Source: Primula veris
Taxonomy: Eukaryota; Streptophyta; Magnoliopsida; Ericales; Primulaceae
Assembly (NCBI GenBank): GCA_963682055.1
Contig: OY821751.1
Coordinates: forward strand, 2,666,001-2,730,000
Direction: 5' to 3'
DNA: 64,000 nucleotides
Positions 46,501-58,606 of this stretch are shown here, in pieces. The notes beneath the pieces were generated by a model that saw only the letters and a program-made list of their open reading frames with translations, did no database searches and was not told the origin of the DNA. Numbering within the stretch: position 1 is the stretch's first letter; each line of letters starts with the position of its first letter. Position numbers and translations under genes: made by a program.

Positions 46501-49500
46501 TCTTATTTCTTTTATGAATGGTTGTTCACTTAGTTTAAATTAAATAAAAACATGTTTATTTTAGTCTTGCTTTTATGCATAGGACTTGTTTGGTTGTAGC
46601 TTTTAAGCCCAGCTTGTTGTTTTTCTTAATTCTCTTTTGAATGGTTGTTCACTTAGTTTAAATTAAATAAAAACATGTTTATTTTAGTCTTGCTTTTATG
46701 CATAGGACTTGTTTGGTTGTAGTTTTTAGCTCAGTTTGTTGTTTTTTTTCTTATTTCTTTTATGAATGGTTGTTCACTTAGTTTAAATTAAATAAAAAAC
46801 ATGTTTATTTTAGTCTTGTTTTTATACATAGGACTTGTTTGGTTGTAGCTTTTAAGCCCAGCTTGTTGTTTTTCTTAATTCTTTTATGAATGGTTGTTTA
46901 CTTAGTTTAAATTAAATAAAAACATGTTTATTTTAGTCTTGCTTTTATGCATAGGACTTGTTTGGTTGTAGTTTTTAGCTCAGTTTGTTGTTTTTTTTCT
47001 TATTTCTTTTATGAATGGTTGTTCACTTAGTTTAAATTAAAAAAAAAACATGTTTATTTTAGTCTTGCTTTTATACATAGGACTTGTTTGGTTGTAGCTT
47101 TTAAGCCCAGCTTGTTGTTTTTCTTAATTCTTTTATGAATTGTTAGTCTTTTTAGTAGATGAGCTTGCTTATTTTATGGTACATAGGACTTGTTTGGTTG
47201 TAGTTCTTAAGCCTAGCTTCTTGTTTTTTTTTTGAATGGTTGTTTGCTTGGTTTAAATTTAAAATAACATGTTTTAGTCTTTTTAGTGAATGAGTTTACT
47301 TAATTTATGTCAGATCAAGTTAAAGAAGTCCTATATATAAAAATCATAAGCTGAAAAGTTAGAACAACTTAAGCTAGAAAATTTTAAGCTGGAAAAACGA
47401 GAAAACTTTAAGCTGGGCTTGCTTGGTTGTAGCTTTTAAGCCTAGCTTGTTGCTATACATTTTTCTCTTCTGAATAGTTGTTCACTTTAGTTTAAATTAA
47501 AAAAAAAAACATGTTCTTTAGTCTTTTTAGTGGATGGGTTTGTTTATTTTATGTTAGATCAGGCTAAAGAAACCCTGTATATAGAAGTTTAAGCTAGAAA
47601 TTTTAAGCTGAAAAAACTAGAAAATTATTGCTGGGTAAGGAAGGAAGCTAAAAATTTAAGCTTGAAAGTTCAGAATTTTGAAGCTGGAAATTTTAAGCTA
47701 GGAAGTTTATGTAGAAAATTTTAATCTGGAAAGGCTCCAAAACTAGAAGTTTTAAGCTGGAAAAGCTAGAAATTTAAGCTGAAAACTAGATAATTTGAGT
47801 TCAAAAACTCAAAATTTTCACGCTGGAAACTGTAAGCTAGAAAGTTTATCGAGATAATTTTAAGCTGGTAAAGCTCGAAAGCTAGAAACTTTAAGCTGGA
47901 AAGCTAGAAAGCCAGAGTGCAGAGAATTATAGCTGAGAAAGCTAGAAAATTTAAGCTTGAAAGTTTGAAATTTTCAAGCTGGATTTTTTAAGCTAGAAAG
48001 TCTATCTAGAAAACTATAAGATGGAAAAGCTCGAAAGTTAGAAACTTTTAAGCTGGAAAAGTTCAAAAGCTAGAAAGTTTAGGCCCTCAATAAGCCTTGT
48101 TATTTCTTCTAAGATGCAGTTAAAAAAGCCTAAAAGATGCAGCTAAAGGTGCCCTATACATGATATTCAAGAAAGACTAGCTTTCTTTTAGCTTAATTTT
48201 TTGACATATGTTGGTCGCTTATTTTGATTTAGTTGTATTGGATTGGTGATTAGATTGGTTTATTGGTATACCTTCATTGGTGCAATCAGTTAATTATTTT
48301 CTTCCAACCTTTACTTTATTTACATATATTATTAGGTTTGCCTTTTTGTTCTTCATTTTCTCTAATTGACCATGTTCGGCAATTCTTTGATATTGATTTC
48401 TTGAGTAGTCGTATTGGTCCAGTTGTATACTTTTGGTTACACCTTACAGGATAAATTAGTTAATTGTTTGGACATTTTCGACGAAATTGAAGTAATTTAA
48501 ATTCCGGAACTTACTATGTGGTTTTGCATGATTTCAGGGTTTTGTGTTAAAAGGTGTTGGGTTTTGGTGAAGTGTGGTATTCTTCTTTCATTTTAATACT
48601 CCGTACTTTTCTTATGTGGTCTTCTGATTGTTATTGCTCGTGCATATTTGCTGAACCTTTTTAAGTTTTACTTCTTGAGAAATGGTAACAGATAGCAAGT
48701 CCTTTTAAATGCTTCCCAGGTGCAATCAGTTAAATATTTCATTTTTTTTTCAAAAAGCACAAACCTGTGAGGAAAAAAGAGGTGCCAAACACCATGTCAC
48801 GGCCTGGATAAGTTCACAGTTCGATGAATTTTTCTGTTACAAAGTATGGTAGACCATAATGTACGGGTTTGGGTACGTATAAATTGTAATGTGTGATACT
48901 GTGTTGTAGGGCTTTGGCTTTTGTAATTTCTTCCCCATTTTACAGGATATTTCATTGTCAGCTGAGGGGGCCTATTTTGACTTGTTACATTTCTGCAATT
49001 GAATTGTGACTTCTTTTGTAGGCTTAGTAGGGGCAATTGTTTCGGAATATCACGGGCCTTGCGAAAAGTATAAAAATTAGAGAATCTGATTTTATTAGGG
49101 TGAGTTACGGTTTTATGTTACTTATATAGGCGTGCGATCTCTGCAGAAAAGTATTTAAAAATTGAGAATCTGATAGAAGTGAAAGATCAAGTGTATTTTA
49201 TTCATGTTCATGTAATTTAAGGGGGTAATTGTTCGTTTCAGATTATAGCTAACATTCTAAATTGAACCCTTTTTCTGCTGTCAAACATGCCATGCCAAAA
49301 TTTGTTCAGTTATATGCATCAAAGTATCAAACAAATCAGCCCGGGTATTGGGTTTTACCTTTCCTTTTTTACTTACAGTTACAGATCGTCTTAGCTACGG
49401 GTTCTTTTAAGGGGGTTTAATTATCACATCAATGAGTTATAACTTTTGCTTTATTACTTCTAAAAAAAATTGCTTTGTAATTTGCAGCATTCTCGTGAGT

Positions 49501-52500
49501 ATGAAAGAGAGTCTTCAAGACGTGATAGGGAAAGGGATGGAGACAGAGTTAGGGATAGAGAGAGAGATGGTGATCGACATCATCGGGACCGGGAAAGAGA
49601 CCGTGATCACTATAGAGAACGTAGTGAGAGACGTGAAAGGAGTAGCAAAGATAGAGACGATGATTATCCCCGGAGCCGTGACTATGACAGGTAAAGTCCA
49701 AAGTTTACCTCTTAAACTCATCATATTCAATTTGCTTCTACATTTACGTATTTCAGCTATACATAACTTCAGACTTCGGCTTATATATATATAGGGGAAG
49801 GATCCACCGACACTTAAATCCACATCTAAATCTACACCCAATCTCAAATCTCTATATATTTCAACATAAAAACTAATTACATCAATTAAATCAACTCACA
49901 TAAGCTCACAACATCCAGTAATATGTTATTATCTCACAAAACCTCCTGTAGAACCTCCCTGAAGAACAAATTTATATAAACGCTCTTGTAGAGTCTCCCT
50001 CTGGTCATATTTATGATGAATTCTTATTTTTTAAGTGGTTTTTCTTTAAAAACAAATACAAACCCCCACATTATTCATCGTGTATACAATCTCCACAAAA
50101 TGATAGTAGGGATATTTTAAAAATGAATATTTGAGATTGGGTGTAGATTTAGGTGTGGATTTAAATGTCGGTGGATCCTTCCCCATATATATATATATAT
50201 ATACATGAAAAACCTGTTTTCTGGTTAAGTTATTTTAAACTACGATGCATTTGATTATGGATTGTTGGATTTGATAATTGAGAAAATCCAAAAGTCCATA
50301 TGTTATTGTTTTATATTGTTAGAGAATGTTAAAATGCACCTAAAAACCACTTGGTGTGTTTGCATTTTCTATTTATCTTTGGAGAAAACAGACATCAGTA
50401 TATGGAAACAGTTTCTGAATCTACCCAAATGCGCTTGCAACACATTAATTTGAAATACACTTGATGTGTCATAGACTCCTGCTTAAAGTTTAAGTTCAAG
50501 TGTTGTGGCATGTATGTACCAACTTCTTTTTCTCTTAACTTTGACGAGATATTAATTTTTCCTTTTAATGTAGGCGGCGAGATTACGATAGAGATAGAGA
50601 GGACAGGCCTAGACACAGATCTCGATCCCGATCCGAGGATAGACCAGAACGATCTCGTTCACGGTCAAAAAGGTATTTGTCTATTGTACTTAATTCATTG
50701 GAATATTGTTATTAAGCTTTGTGGTGAACAGTCATAATGTTAATTTTTTTGCTGGAAAAGGGTGAGTGGATTTGATATGGCACCTCCTGCTTCAGCAATG
50801 CTAGGTGGGGCAACAGCTGCTCCAGGTAATGAAATTTCGACTTACAAACATTTATTATAGCATGCTGATTTTTGAAATAATGTGCAAAAGTTTGTAAAAT
50901 TTGAAGTTACATGGTCAGACACTAGTAGGAATATTTTTTTGTTTGCAGTCTGTGTGCACGATTAGAGCCACGGTCTTGGATGGTTTGAAGTATTAACTTC
51001 CATCTACATTATTTGTGTGTATGAAAACTGACAGGTTCTTTTTTACTCGTGATATTGCTGTTTCTTATTTCCATGGAGTCTTTTGTTGTAAGAAACTAAG
51101 AAAGCTATGTTGGACATGTCCCACTTTTTGTACACTCATGGAACTATGGTTTGGTAGTTTCACAAATATATTCTCCAGTACCCGATAATTTATCACTCTT
51201 TATTTCTTCATTTTCTGCAAGTGGCAATTTACTGTAAAATATTTGAAATTCTTTAGCGACTTGAGTAGTTAGTAGTTCTTAACAGTGAGTATTGTATTCT
51301 TCTCCAATTGTCGGTTTAATTTTTTGTTATTTTCTCAGGGACTATGCCAGCTATGCCAGGAATGTTTCCGAATATGCTTCCATCATCTACTGGTCTGGTA
51401 ATTTATTTACTTTGAAATGCTTATGCCAGTTTCATTCTCTCCCACTTTGCATATACTTTTCTTAATAATTTCTAAAAGTAGAAGAACAGTTTTACCAGCA
51501 GTAGTTTACTTTTGGTTGGTTGTGGCAATTTCGTGCATTCCCTCTGATCTCCAATATCAACAGTCCAGGCAATTATTCAGCTGGTTGGTATTATGACACA
51601 CAACCCCACCCCTTTTCTCTCTCTCCTCCTTGGATTCTTTCCTGTCACCACTACTTCTCTTTTCCATCTCGAATTATATCTTCTCCCATCTTGTTTTCCA
51701 CTCTTCGCACTAGAAGAAATACAACTTATTAAGGGAACATGAATCATCTCATTGTTTTCTTAACTTATGAGTTTGCCCCTGAGCGAAATTTTTCGAAATC
51801 AAGCATAAGCGCAATAGTGGAATATAGCATAATCTTGTCGACTAGTTTAGCAAATAGATGAACAAATTGGAACATCCCTTAAAAGAATGCTGGAGAAAAA
51901 TTATAATTAGGGAAAATCTTATGCTATTCCTTATCTGTTTGAAAAATGCCTCTTAAAGAGAGATTAGTTATCTTTAGACTTTACTAATTGAGGCTGCCTT
52001 CTCTTTTTTTTGCTGCAGGCTACCAGACATGCTCGGCGTGTCTATGTTGGTGGACTTTCTGCCTCTGCAAATGAACAGGTTTTTATATTCAAATTATACT
52101 CCATTCATCCTATTTCTGTTGTGGATAAATGTGTTTTAACCTTACATTATCACTGTATGCAGTCCGTAGCAGTCTTTTTCAGCCACGTCATGAATGTAAT
52201 CGGTGGTAACACCGCTGGTCCGGGTTAGTGTTTCACTCTCTTATAACATTATAGGCAGTCTATTTGATTTTCCAGTTGTCTCATTGTGCTCCTTTTCATG
52301 TTCAGGAGACGCTGTTGTCAATGTCTATATAAACCATGAGAAGAAGTTCGCTTTTGTAGAGATGCGATCTGTTGAGGAAGCTAGTAATGCTATGGCCTTA
52401 GATGGCATCATCTTCGAGGTACTTCAATGTTCTATTTAGACCTTTTTGTTTATGCTTGATTGACGTCTTCCATATAGGAAAAATATCCCTTTCATGCACA

Positions 52501-55199
52501 ACCTATCAACTTCTAACAATTTAAATTTCATAATCTAATCATCAACATAAACAAAATCAAACAATCAGTGTACCGACACTTAAATTTCAAGTCAAAAGAG
52601 ATGTTTCTAGTTTACAAAATTCAATCAATTAGCACGCTAGCGTTGAGCATTTGTGGTTAATATAGGCTGGCGTACTAATTTCAAAACTTTGTGTAAATTG
52701 GTATCTAAATTGTGAGTTTTGATGGGTCGGTGTGCTTTATGCTTGTTTAATGTAGTTTGTATAAATTCTGAAATTTACTTCGAAGTTGTTAAAAGCTGGT
52801 AAGTTGGTGTATAGAAGTGAACTTCCCTTCCTTCTCCTATATTTTACTGTTTATGATGTACAGGGAGCTCCAGTTAAAGTGAGGAGACCTAGTGATTATA
52901 ATCCACAACTTGCCTCTACGTTGGGGCCAAGCCAGCCCAGTCCAAATCTGAACTTAGCTGCTGTTGGGCTTTCACCCGGAGCTTCTAATGGGCTTGAGGG
53001 ACCAGATCGCCTCTTTGTCGGGGGGCTTCCATACTATTTCACAGAAGCCCAAGTTAGGGAGCTTCTAGAAGCTTTTGGGGCTCTTCGAGGATTTGACCTT
53101 GTGAAAGACAGAGAAACTGGAAACTCGAAAGGATACGCTTTTTGTGTTTATCAGGATTTATCTCAAACGGATATTGCTTGTGCTGGCCTTAATGGAATTA
53201 AAATGGGTGATAAAACACTTACTGTTAGACGAGCTAGCCAGGGTAATAACCAGCTTAATCCAGGGCAAGATATGGGTCTTTTTCAGGCACAACAACAGGC
53301 TGCGTTGCAGGTTGAGATTCCTTTTCTATTTAATTTTTCAAAAATACTTCTATAAATTTAAAGTAGAATTAAAAAAGGAACAGATTATTTTTGCTACTAA
53401 AATTACAAGGAACACTTAAACTTGCCCCTTTGCAAATGTAAATATGAAAAACCCGTTGTTAGTTGTTAGTATTGTTACTCAAATACAAATAAAACTTGGA
53501 AGGTAAATCAGTTGTAATTTGTAAAGAATGTTGTAACAACATAAAGTATATTCGTTCCTGGTTCTTTGGTTGTTACTTTCATTTTCCCTTCATCTTCTTC
53601 TAAATTTGCGTAGGTGGCACATATTATTCTGATAAACTATTTAATCTTCAGGCTTGATATTGGGTTAAGCATTTATTTGCATATATTTCATAAACTGGAT
53701 ACGAAGTACTTGTTTATGTGGCTTACTTTTATATTCTGTAGACAATGATTTTACAACCTGCTGCTGCATTGGCTACAAAGGTTTTATGCTTAACTGAAGT
53801 GGTCAATCCAGATGACCTCAAAGATGATGAAGAGTATGAAGACATATTGGACGATATGAAATTGGAGTGTGGAAAATTCGGTAAATCCTCGCCTTAACCT
53901 TTCCTGCTATTTTGTAATTAAGTAGTGTATTCTTGGGAAATAACCATTAAGTGGTATATTTTGGACTTGATCACAATTAGTGACACAAAATATTTGTTTG
54001 TTATTTTAGTGTTGTTGCTTTTGATGTGTGGCATTTCAATGAACTAATCTTCGTTTGGCCTGTTCAATGAATTCCTATTTATTTTAACGAGTAGCTACTT
54101 CAATAAACTGATTTTTCATTGGCATGTTGTTCAATAGAATAATTTGTATTTGAAGTGCATTTACTTCAATTAACTGATTCTGGATATGAATATTGATGAG
54201 CATACAGTAGCAATCAATGAGAACAGGAAGGATCAGTTCCTACTAGCCCCTTATGGGAAACAAATCCAACAAAATTATGCCACTTAATGAGCATTGCCCA
54301 AAATATCTACCATTTGTCTTTCATTATTCTTTCTTGCGAATAATGATTGGTTTTGCTTTTGTGTTCTTTCTGTCTGTTTTACAGCCTTTTGTAGTCCCAC
54401 ATTCTGCTATACAGAATCAGGCCTAACAACAGACAGAAGACTCCATTGCCTTCTTTCTATATTTGTTTAGTTCTGGTTTTTTTTGCCTTTTCTTAAAATG
54501 GAATTTGATTCTCTCTCATCTGCAGGTGTGCTGGTGAATGTTGTCATCCCGCGCCCGCACGCCAACGGAGAACCAACTCCAGGTCTTGGAAAGGTGAGTT
54601 TTACTAGACCTAACTCAGGATCAGTCTTATTTTTCTTTTCTTTTTTACAATCTATTTTCAGATTTATAGTTCGTGAATACCAATTTTAGGTTTAGTGTTT
54701 GTGAACTTCAATTTCAGATTGTAAGTTTGAAACATTCAGAGACATGCATGACATAGTGATTGATCAAACATGATATGCTGATTTTAAACTCCTTCAATAT
54801 ACCTCAAAAGATTGCAATGCTCAATAAAGGACATATTTTTTAATTCGGTTGCTAAAATATGCTTTAGTTTGACTTTAACTTGGCTTTGCTGAATATGACC
54901 CATAGTTCCGGCACCTAATAGTGAAATGGTTCTTTTCTAGAATACATAATGAACCTTGATAGAACATAATATACCTTGATACATAATGAACCTAATAGTG
55001 AAATGGTTCTTTTGGGCTAATGTCATTTGTCAAAAATTCCTCTTCCCACTCACTCTATTAGGTGTTCTTGGAGTATGCTGACACTGAAAGCTCTACAAAA
55101 GCTCGACAATCTTTGCATGGAAGAAAATTTGGAGGAAATCAAGTTGTGGCGGTCTTTTATCCCGAGGACAAATTTGCGCAGGGGTACTACGAGGGATAG
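43528..55199 (+). CDS. U2AF65: Splicing factor U2AF large subunit (U2AF65)
   Basis: Twelve exons: 43528-43569, 49488-49690, 50574-50672, 50761-50825, 51339-51397, 52019-52078, 52163-52223, 52306-52418, 52864-53310, 53742-53880, 54526-54593 and 55062-55199. All have GT-AG borders and agreeing phases, giving 497 residues. An Arg/Asp/Ser-rich RS-like domain (about 15-115) is followed by a short linker. RRM1 (about 162-240) has RVYVGGL and KKFAFVEM. RRM2 (about 281-360) has RLFVGGLPYYF and KGYAFCVY. The C-terminal UHM-type RRM3 (about 393-495) has an acidic DDEEYEDILDDM helix. U2AF65 binds the polypyrimidine tract, pairs with U2AF35 and SF1, and recruits U2 snRNP in the nucleus. The N-terminus is short and acidic (14 residues in exon 1); a missed small exon in the 5.9-kb first intron is possible. 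SF3B4 lies 2.9 kb downstream in the same orientation. Confidence 0.96.
43614..47200. repeat. Minisatellite of about 29 units, 120-126 bp each, with higher-order period
   Basis: Units start with AGGACTTGTTTGGTTGTAG at 43614, 43738, 43861, 43984, 44108, 44228 and so on to 47079, with a degenerate unit at 47185. Two subtypes alternate in blocks. Type A has GCTTTTAAGCCCAGCTTG and CTTGTTTTTATACAT; type B has TTTTTAGCTCAGTTTG and CTTGCTTTTATGCAT. Unit lengths 124-123-123-124-120 occur twice in succession (43614-44227 and 44228-44841) with matching private variants, which is a 614-bp higher-order repeat. Confidence 0.96.
47330..48100. repeat. Degenerate AAGCTGGAAA/AGCTAGAAA repeat
   Basis: Dozens of short words of the form AAGCTGGAAAAGCTAGAAA with irregular spacing, directly after the minisatellite and possibly derived from its AAGCYYAGCTTG core. 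It is non-coding. Confidence 0.7.
49794..50184. mobile_element. Terminal-inverted-repeat element in U2AF65 intron 2
   Basis: A 391-bp element whose ends are inverted repeats of about 60 bp: GGGGAAGGATCCACCGACAC opens it and the complement closes it with GTCGGTGGATCCTTCCCC. It lies inside a TATATATA run, so the target duplication cannot be read (TA or longer). There is no coding frame. It is intronic, 103 bp after the exon 2 donor. Confidence 0.85.
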
Positions 55200-56209
55200 C
55201 TACCTGCCTACCATAATGGTTTTATAGTTTTCTTTTACTTTTTTTCTCTTGGTAGCGGTTTTGACATGTTTACTCATAAAGGGATATGCAAATGTCATGT
55301 TAAGTTGTAGAATATTTGATTTATTATCACACAACCTATTTCGAGTACTTGTCCAATTCGTAATTTCGTATTTACCTTATATAGGGCCTGATAAGAACGT
55401 TGATCCTTGAAAATAGTCGTTTTAACTGTAAAAAAAAAATACTCCGAGCAATCTATTTACAATAGACTATTAGTGGCAAAGATGTCGAACGATAATTATT
55501 TGATCGATGTGTTCCATCTCTGTCTTTGTTATATTTACTTTGCAGTTTCTTCCATGCCTGACTCTATAACATCTCAAACATTTGAGACTTGCAAAGATTG
55601 AAATATCATTTAGAAAATGTAAATTATTTTCCCATCCTAAAACTTATTTAGTTATTTGTTCAATTTTTTTTAGTTATGGTTGTACAATATTGCGGTTCTG
55701 AAAGAGATGAGTTTATTAGTAACGTCCGAACATAGAATCATGATAAAAAAATATAGCACTTATAAACTCGATGAAACGAATTACTGAAAACTAAGTATAT
55801 TTTAATGCACATCCAACTTTTTTTATAATGTCGTAAGAAACAGATTAGGAAAACCTCAACTCTTATGGAACTTTTACTAGTATGTATTACCATACCCTCG
55901 TTCTGAAGTGACAAACGAACATGGGACAACACAATCTGTGTGAGCTACGATACATCACTTTGTAACGGAACAACAATAAATCCAATGCTGCAGCCGGGTC
56001 GTAGGTCTCTCACACGCATTACATAAATATTCAAGAGCCCTTTCGATCTTCTTACTACGATTATTCATGAGATTTTTATGCTTTACATGTATAATATGTC
56101 AACATAAAGCAGTCCACATGGAGTTAAAAATTGCAACTTTGACATTATAGAGAAAGATATTTGTTATGTTATTATCTCACAGCGTATAGATTGTGCATGT
56201 GTATAAATG
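55200..56209. other. U2AF65 3' region and intergenic DNA
   Basis: The first 300 bases or so are probably the U2AF65 3' untranslated region. I see no gene in the rest. Confidence 0.5.
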
Positions 56210-57595
56210 TGCTCCTCTTCTTATAAATGAAGAAACAAAGGTATAAAAAGGGAATAAATGAAGAAACAAATGTAAAAAAAAGAAAATTTAAGAAATCATG
56301 GTATAAAAAAGAAAAATTAAGAAAGTAAGGTATAAAAAAAAAACTAAGAAAACAAAGTACAAAAGGGAATAAACGAATAAACAAATGTAAAAAAAAAACT
56401 AAGAAATCAAGCTATAAAACGGGAATAAATGAATAAACAAATGTACAAAATAGAAAAATTAAGAAACCAATGTACAAAAAGGGAATAAACAAACAAAAAA
56501 AAAAAAAAAAAAAAGAAAAACTAAGAAATCAAGGTATAAAAAGGGAATGAATGAATAAACAAATGTACAAAAAAGAAAAATTAAAAAACCAAGGTATAAA
56601 AAAGAAAAATTAAGAAACCAAGGTACAAAAAAGAAAAACTAAGAAATTAAGGTATAAAAAGGGAATAAATGAAAAAACAAATGTAAAAAAATAAAAATTA
56701 AGAAACCAATATACAAAAAGGGAATAAACGAACAAAAAAATGTAAAAAAAGAAGAAGAAAAACTAAGAAATCAATGTATAAAAAGGGAATAAATGAATAA
56801 ACAAATGTAAAAAAAAGAAAAATTTTAAAAGCAAGATAAATTAAGAAAATTAAGAAACCAAGGTATTAAAAAGAAAAACTAAGAAATTAAGGTATAAAAA
56901 GGGAATAAATGAAAAAACAAATGTAAAAAAAGAAAAATTAAGAAATCAAGGTATAGAAAGGGAATAAACGAACAAAAAAATGTAAAAAAAAAAAAGAAAA
57001 ACTAAGAAATCAATGTATAAAAAGGGAATAAATGAATAAACAAATGCACAAAAAAGAAAAATTTAAAAAGCAAGATAAAAAAAGAAAAATTAAGAAATCA
57101 AGGTATAAAAAGGGAATAAATGAAAAAACAAATGTAAAAAAATAAAAATTAAGAAACCAATGTACAAAAAGGGAATAAACGAATAAAAAAATGTATAAAA
57201 AAAAAAGAAAAACTAAGAAATCAAGGTATAAAAAGGGAATAAATGAATAAACAAATGTACAAAAAAGAAAAATTTAAAAAGCAAGATAAAAGAAAAAGAA
57301 AAATTAAGAAATCAAGGTATAAAAAAGAAAAACTAAGAAATTAAGGTATAGAAAAACTAAGAAATAAGGGTATAAAAAGGGAATAAATGAATAAACAAAT
57401 GTACAAAAAAGAAAAACTAAAAAAGCAAGGTAAAAAAAAGAAAAATTAAGAAAACAAAGTTAAAAAAGAAAAATTAAGAAACAAATGTAAAAAAAACCCT
57501 AAAAAATCAAAGTAAAAAAATAAAAATTAAGAAAGCAACTTAAGATATTAAAAGTAAAAAAAGTGAATAAACGAAAGTAAAAAAAAAGTTATAAA
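56210..57595. repeat. A-rich degenerate minisatellite between U2AF65 and SF3B4
   Basis: About 1.4 kb of repeats of roughly 30-70 bp built from AAATTAAGAAACCAAGGTATA and AAAAGGGAATAAATGAATAAAC words. The + strand is strongly purine-rich with little C. Open frames on the minus strand are repeat artefacts. Confidence 0.85.
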
Positions 57596-57600
57596 ACCTA

Positions 57601-57917
57601 CGGTCGGGCGAAAAATCGGAAAAACCGAACCGAACCGAAAAAAAACCGAAACCGAAAAACCAAAATTTTTTTGGGTCGGTTTCGGTTTTCAGTAAATCCG
57701 AACCGGAAAAAGACCGAAACCGAAAAAGACCGAAAAAAACCGAAAATGGCCGAAAAATCAAAAATAAAATCGAAAAATAACCAAAAAAACCGAAACTGGA
57801 CCGAAAAAACTGGTCCGGTTCGGTTCAAAAAATAAAAAGACCGAAACCGAAAAAAATCGAACAAAAAAATATACTCAATTTCGGTTTTGCCAAAAATCGA
57901 ATCCGGAACCCAGCCCT
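57601..57917. mobile_element. hAT-type MITE, relative of 28131-28487
   Basis: Opens TACGGTCGGGCGAAAAATCG and closes GGAACCCAGCCCTG, with an ACCGAACCGAAAA-rich interior in the same layout as the 28-kb element. The ends are eroded and I find no clean target duplication. It lies about 180 bp upstream of the SF3B4 start codon. Confidence 0.65.
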
Positions 57918-58045
57918 GTTAAAACCCAGTCATTTGCAAGAAGAGTGGAGGTAAGTGCAATTAGTTCAAAATAAAAACCCAGCAACACAAAAGCTATATA
58001 TATAGAGAGAGAGAGAGAGAAAACACAGAAGCTATACATACATAA

Positions 58046-58080
<35 letters not shown>

Positions 58081-58100
58081 TAAAGAGATAGTGAGGGGGG

Positions 58101-58205
58101 ATGACGACTCGAATAGCGCCGGGAGTTGGAGCTAACTTATTAGGTCAACATTCCGCTGAACGTAACCAAGACGCTACCGCTTACGTCGGTAACCTCGACC
58201 CGATG
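58101..58205 (+). CDS. SF3B4: SF3B4 (SAP49), first coding exon; gene continues beyond the window
   Basis: Exon 1 encodes 35 residues, starting MTTRIAPGVGANLLGQ and continuing ERNQDATAYVGNLDPM, then donor GTAACT. This is the N-terminus of plant SF3B4, ending in the first strand (RNP2, AYVGNLD) of RRM1. SF3B4 is a subunit of the SF3b complex of U2 snRNP and contacts pre-mRNA near the branch site in the nucleus. As I recall the plant family, it has NLDPQ where this exon has NLDPM; two downstream junction copies (60686 and 62341) do read CCTCAG|GT, which would give the Gln. Exon 2 is not in the window, so intron 1 is at least 5.8 kb. An upstream GAGAGA/TATATA leader precedes the ATG. Confidence 0.9.
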
Positions 58206-58224
58206 GTAACTTCTTTTTTTATTA

Positions 58225-58369
58225 CTCTCTCCGTCTCAATATATCGAGGCTCTATTTGATCGGCAAATATATCGTGCTTAAATTGTGTCTTAAGTTGTTG
58301 AAAAATTGATTTATCGCTCAAAACTGCACGTAGTTTCGTATAGCGCCTAATAATTTGGGACGGAGGGAG
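58225..58369. mobile_element. Stowaway MITE at the start of SF3B4 intron 1
   Basis: A 145-bp element with ends CTCTCTCCGTCTCAATATAT and ATAATTTGGGACGGAGGGAG, flanked by TA (58223-58224 and 58370-58371). It begins 20 bases after the exon 1 boundary and contains the shared CACGTAGTTTCGTA block. Confidence 0.87.
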
Positions 58370-58606
58370 TATTTTAATTTCTAAAATTACGAGTACTAAA
58401 AATAAACCCTACACGCGCACAAATTAGAGAAACCCTAAACCCCACTACGTTACGTAACCAGTTAATTGTCTCTCAAAATCTGGTTTCTTAGCTTTTTGAG
58501 GTGTAATTTTTTGTACTCAAAATTTTGTTTAAACCCTAGAAAACCCATATTACTGTAATTTTAGATTAAATTAGCTTATCTGTGTTAGTTTGTTAGCTTA
58601 AAATTT

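Larger units (their letters stand above)
43570..49487 (+). other. U2AF65: Intron 1 of U2AF65 (5.9 kb, repeat-filled)
   Basis: The donor GTTTGA is weak and the acceptor TTTGCAG is good. From 43614 to about 47200 it is minisatellite. From about 47330 to 48100 it is a softer repeat of AAGCTGGAAA and AAGCTAGAAA words. The remainder (48.1-49.48 kb) has no recognised exon. Confidence 0.85.

Noticed and set aside
43614..47200. CRISPR-like regular repeats
   Set aside because: The units are contiguous with no unique spacers, and the host is a plant nuclear genome. This is a minisatellite.
49432..49847. Open frames of 110-120 codons around U2AF65 exon 2
   Set aside because: They are shadows of the RS-domain exon in other frames. 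The Arg/Ser/Asp frame with matching splice phases is the real one.
57540..57864. Phe/Arg/Ser-rich minus-strand frames, also at 28071-28596
   Set aside because: They are translations of the CCGAACCGAAA repeats inside hAT-type MITEs, not genes.
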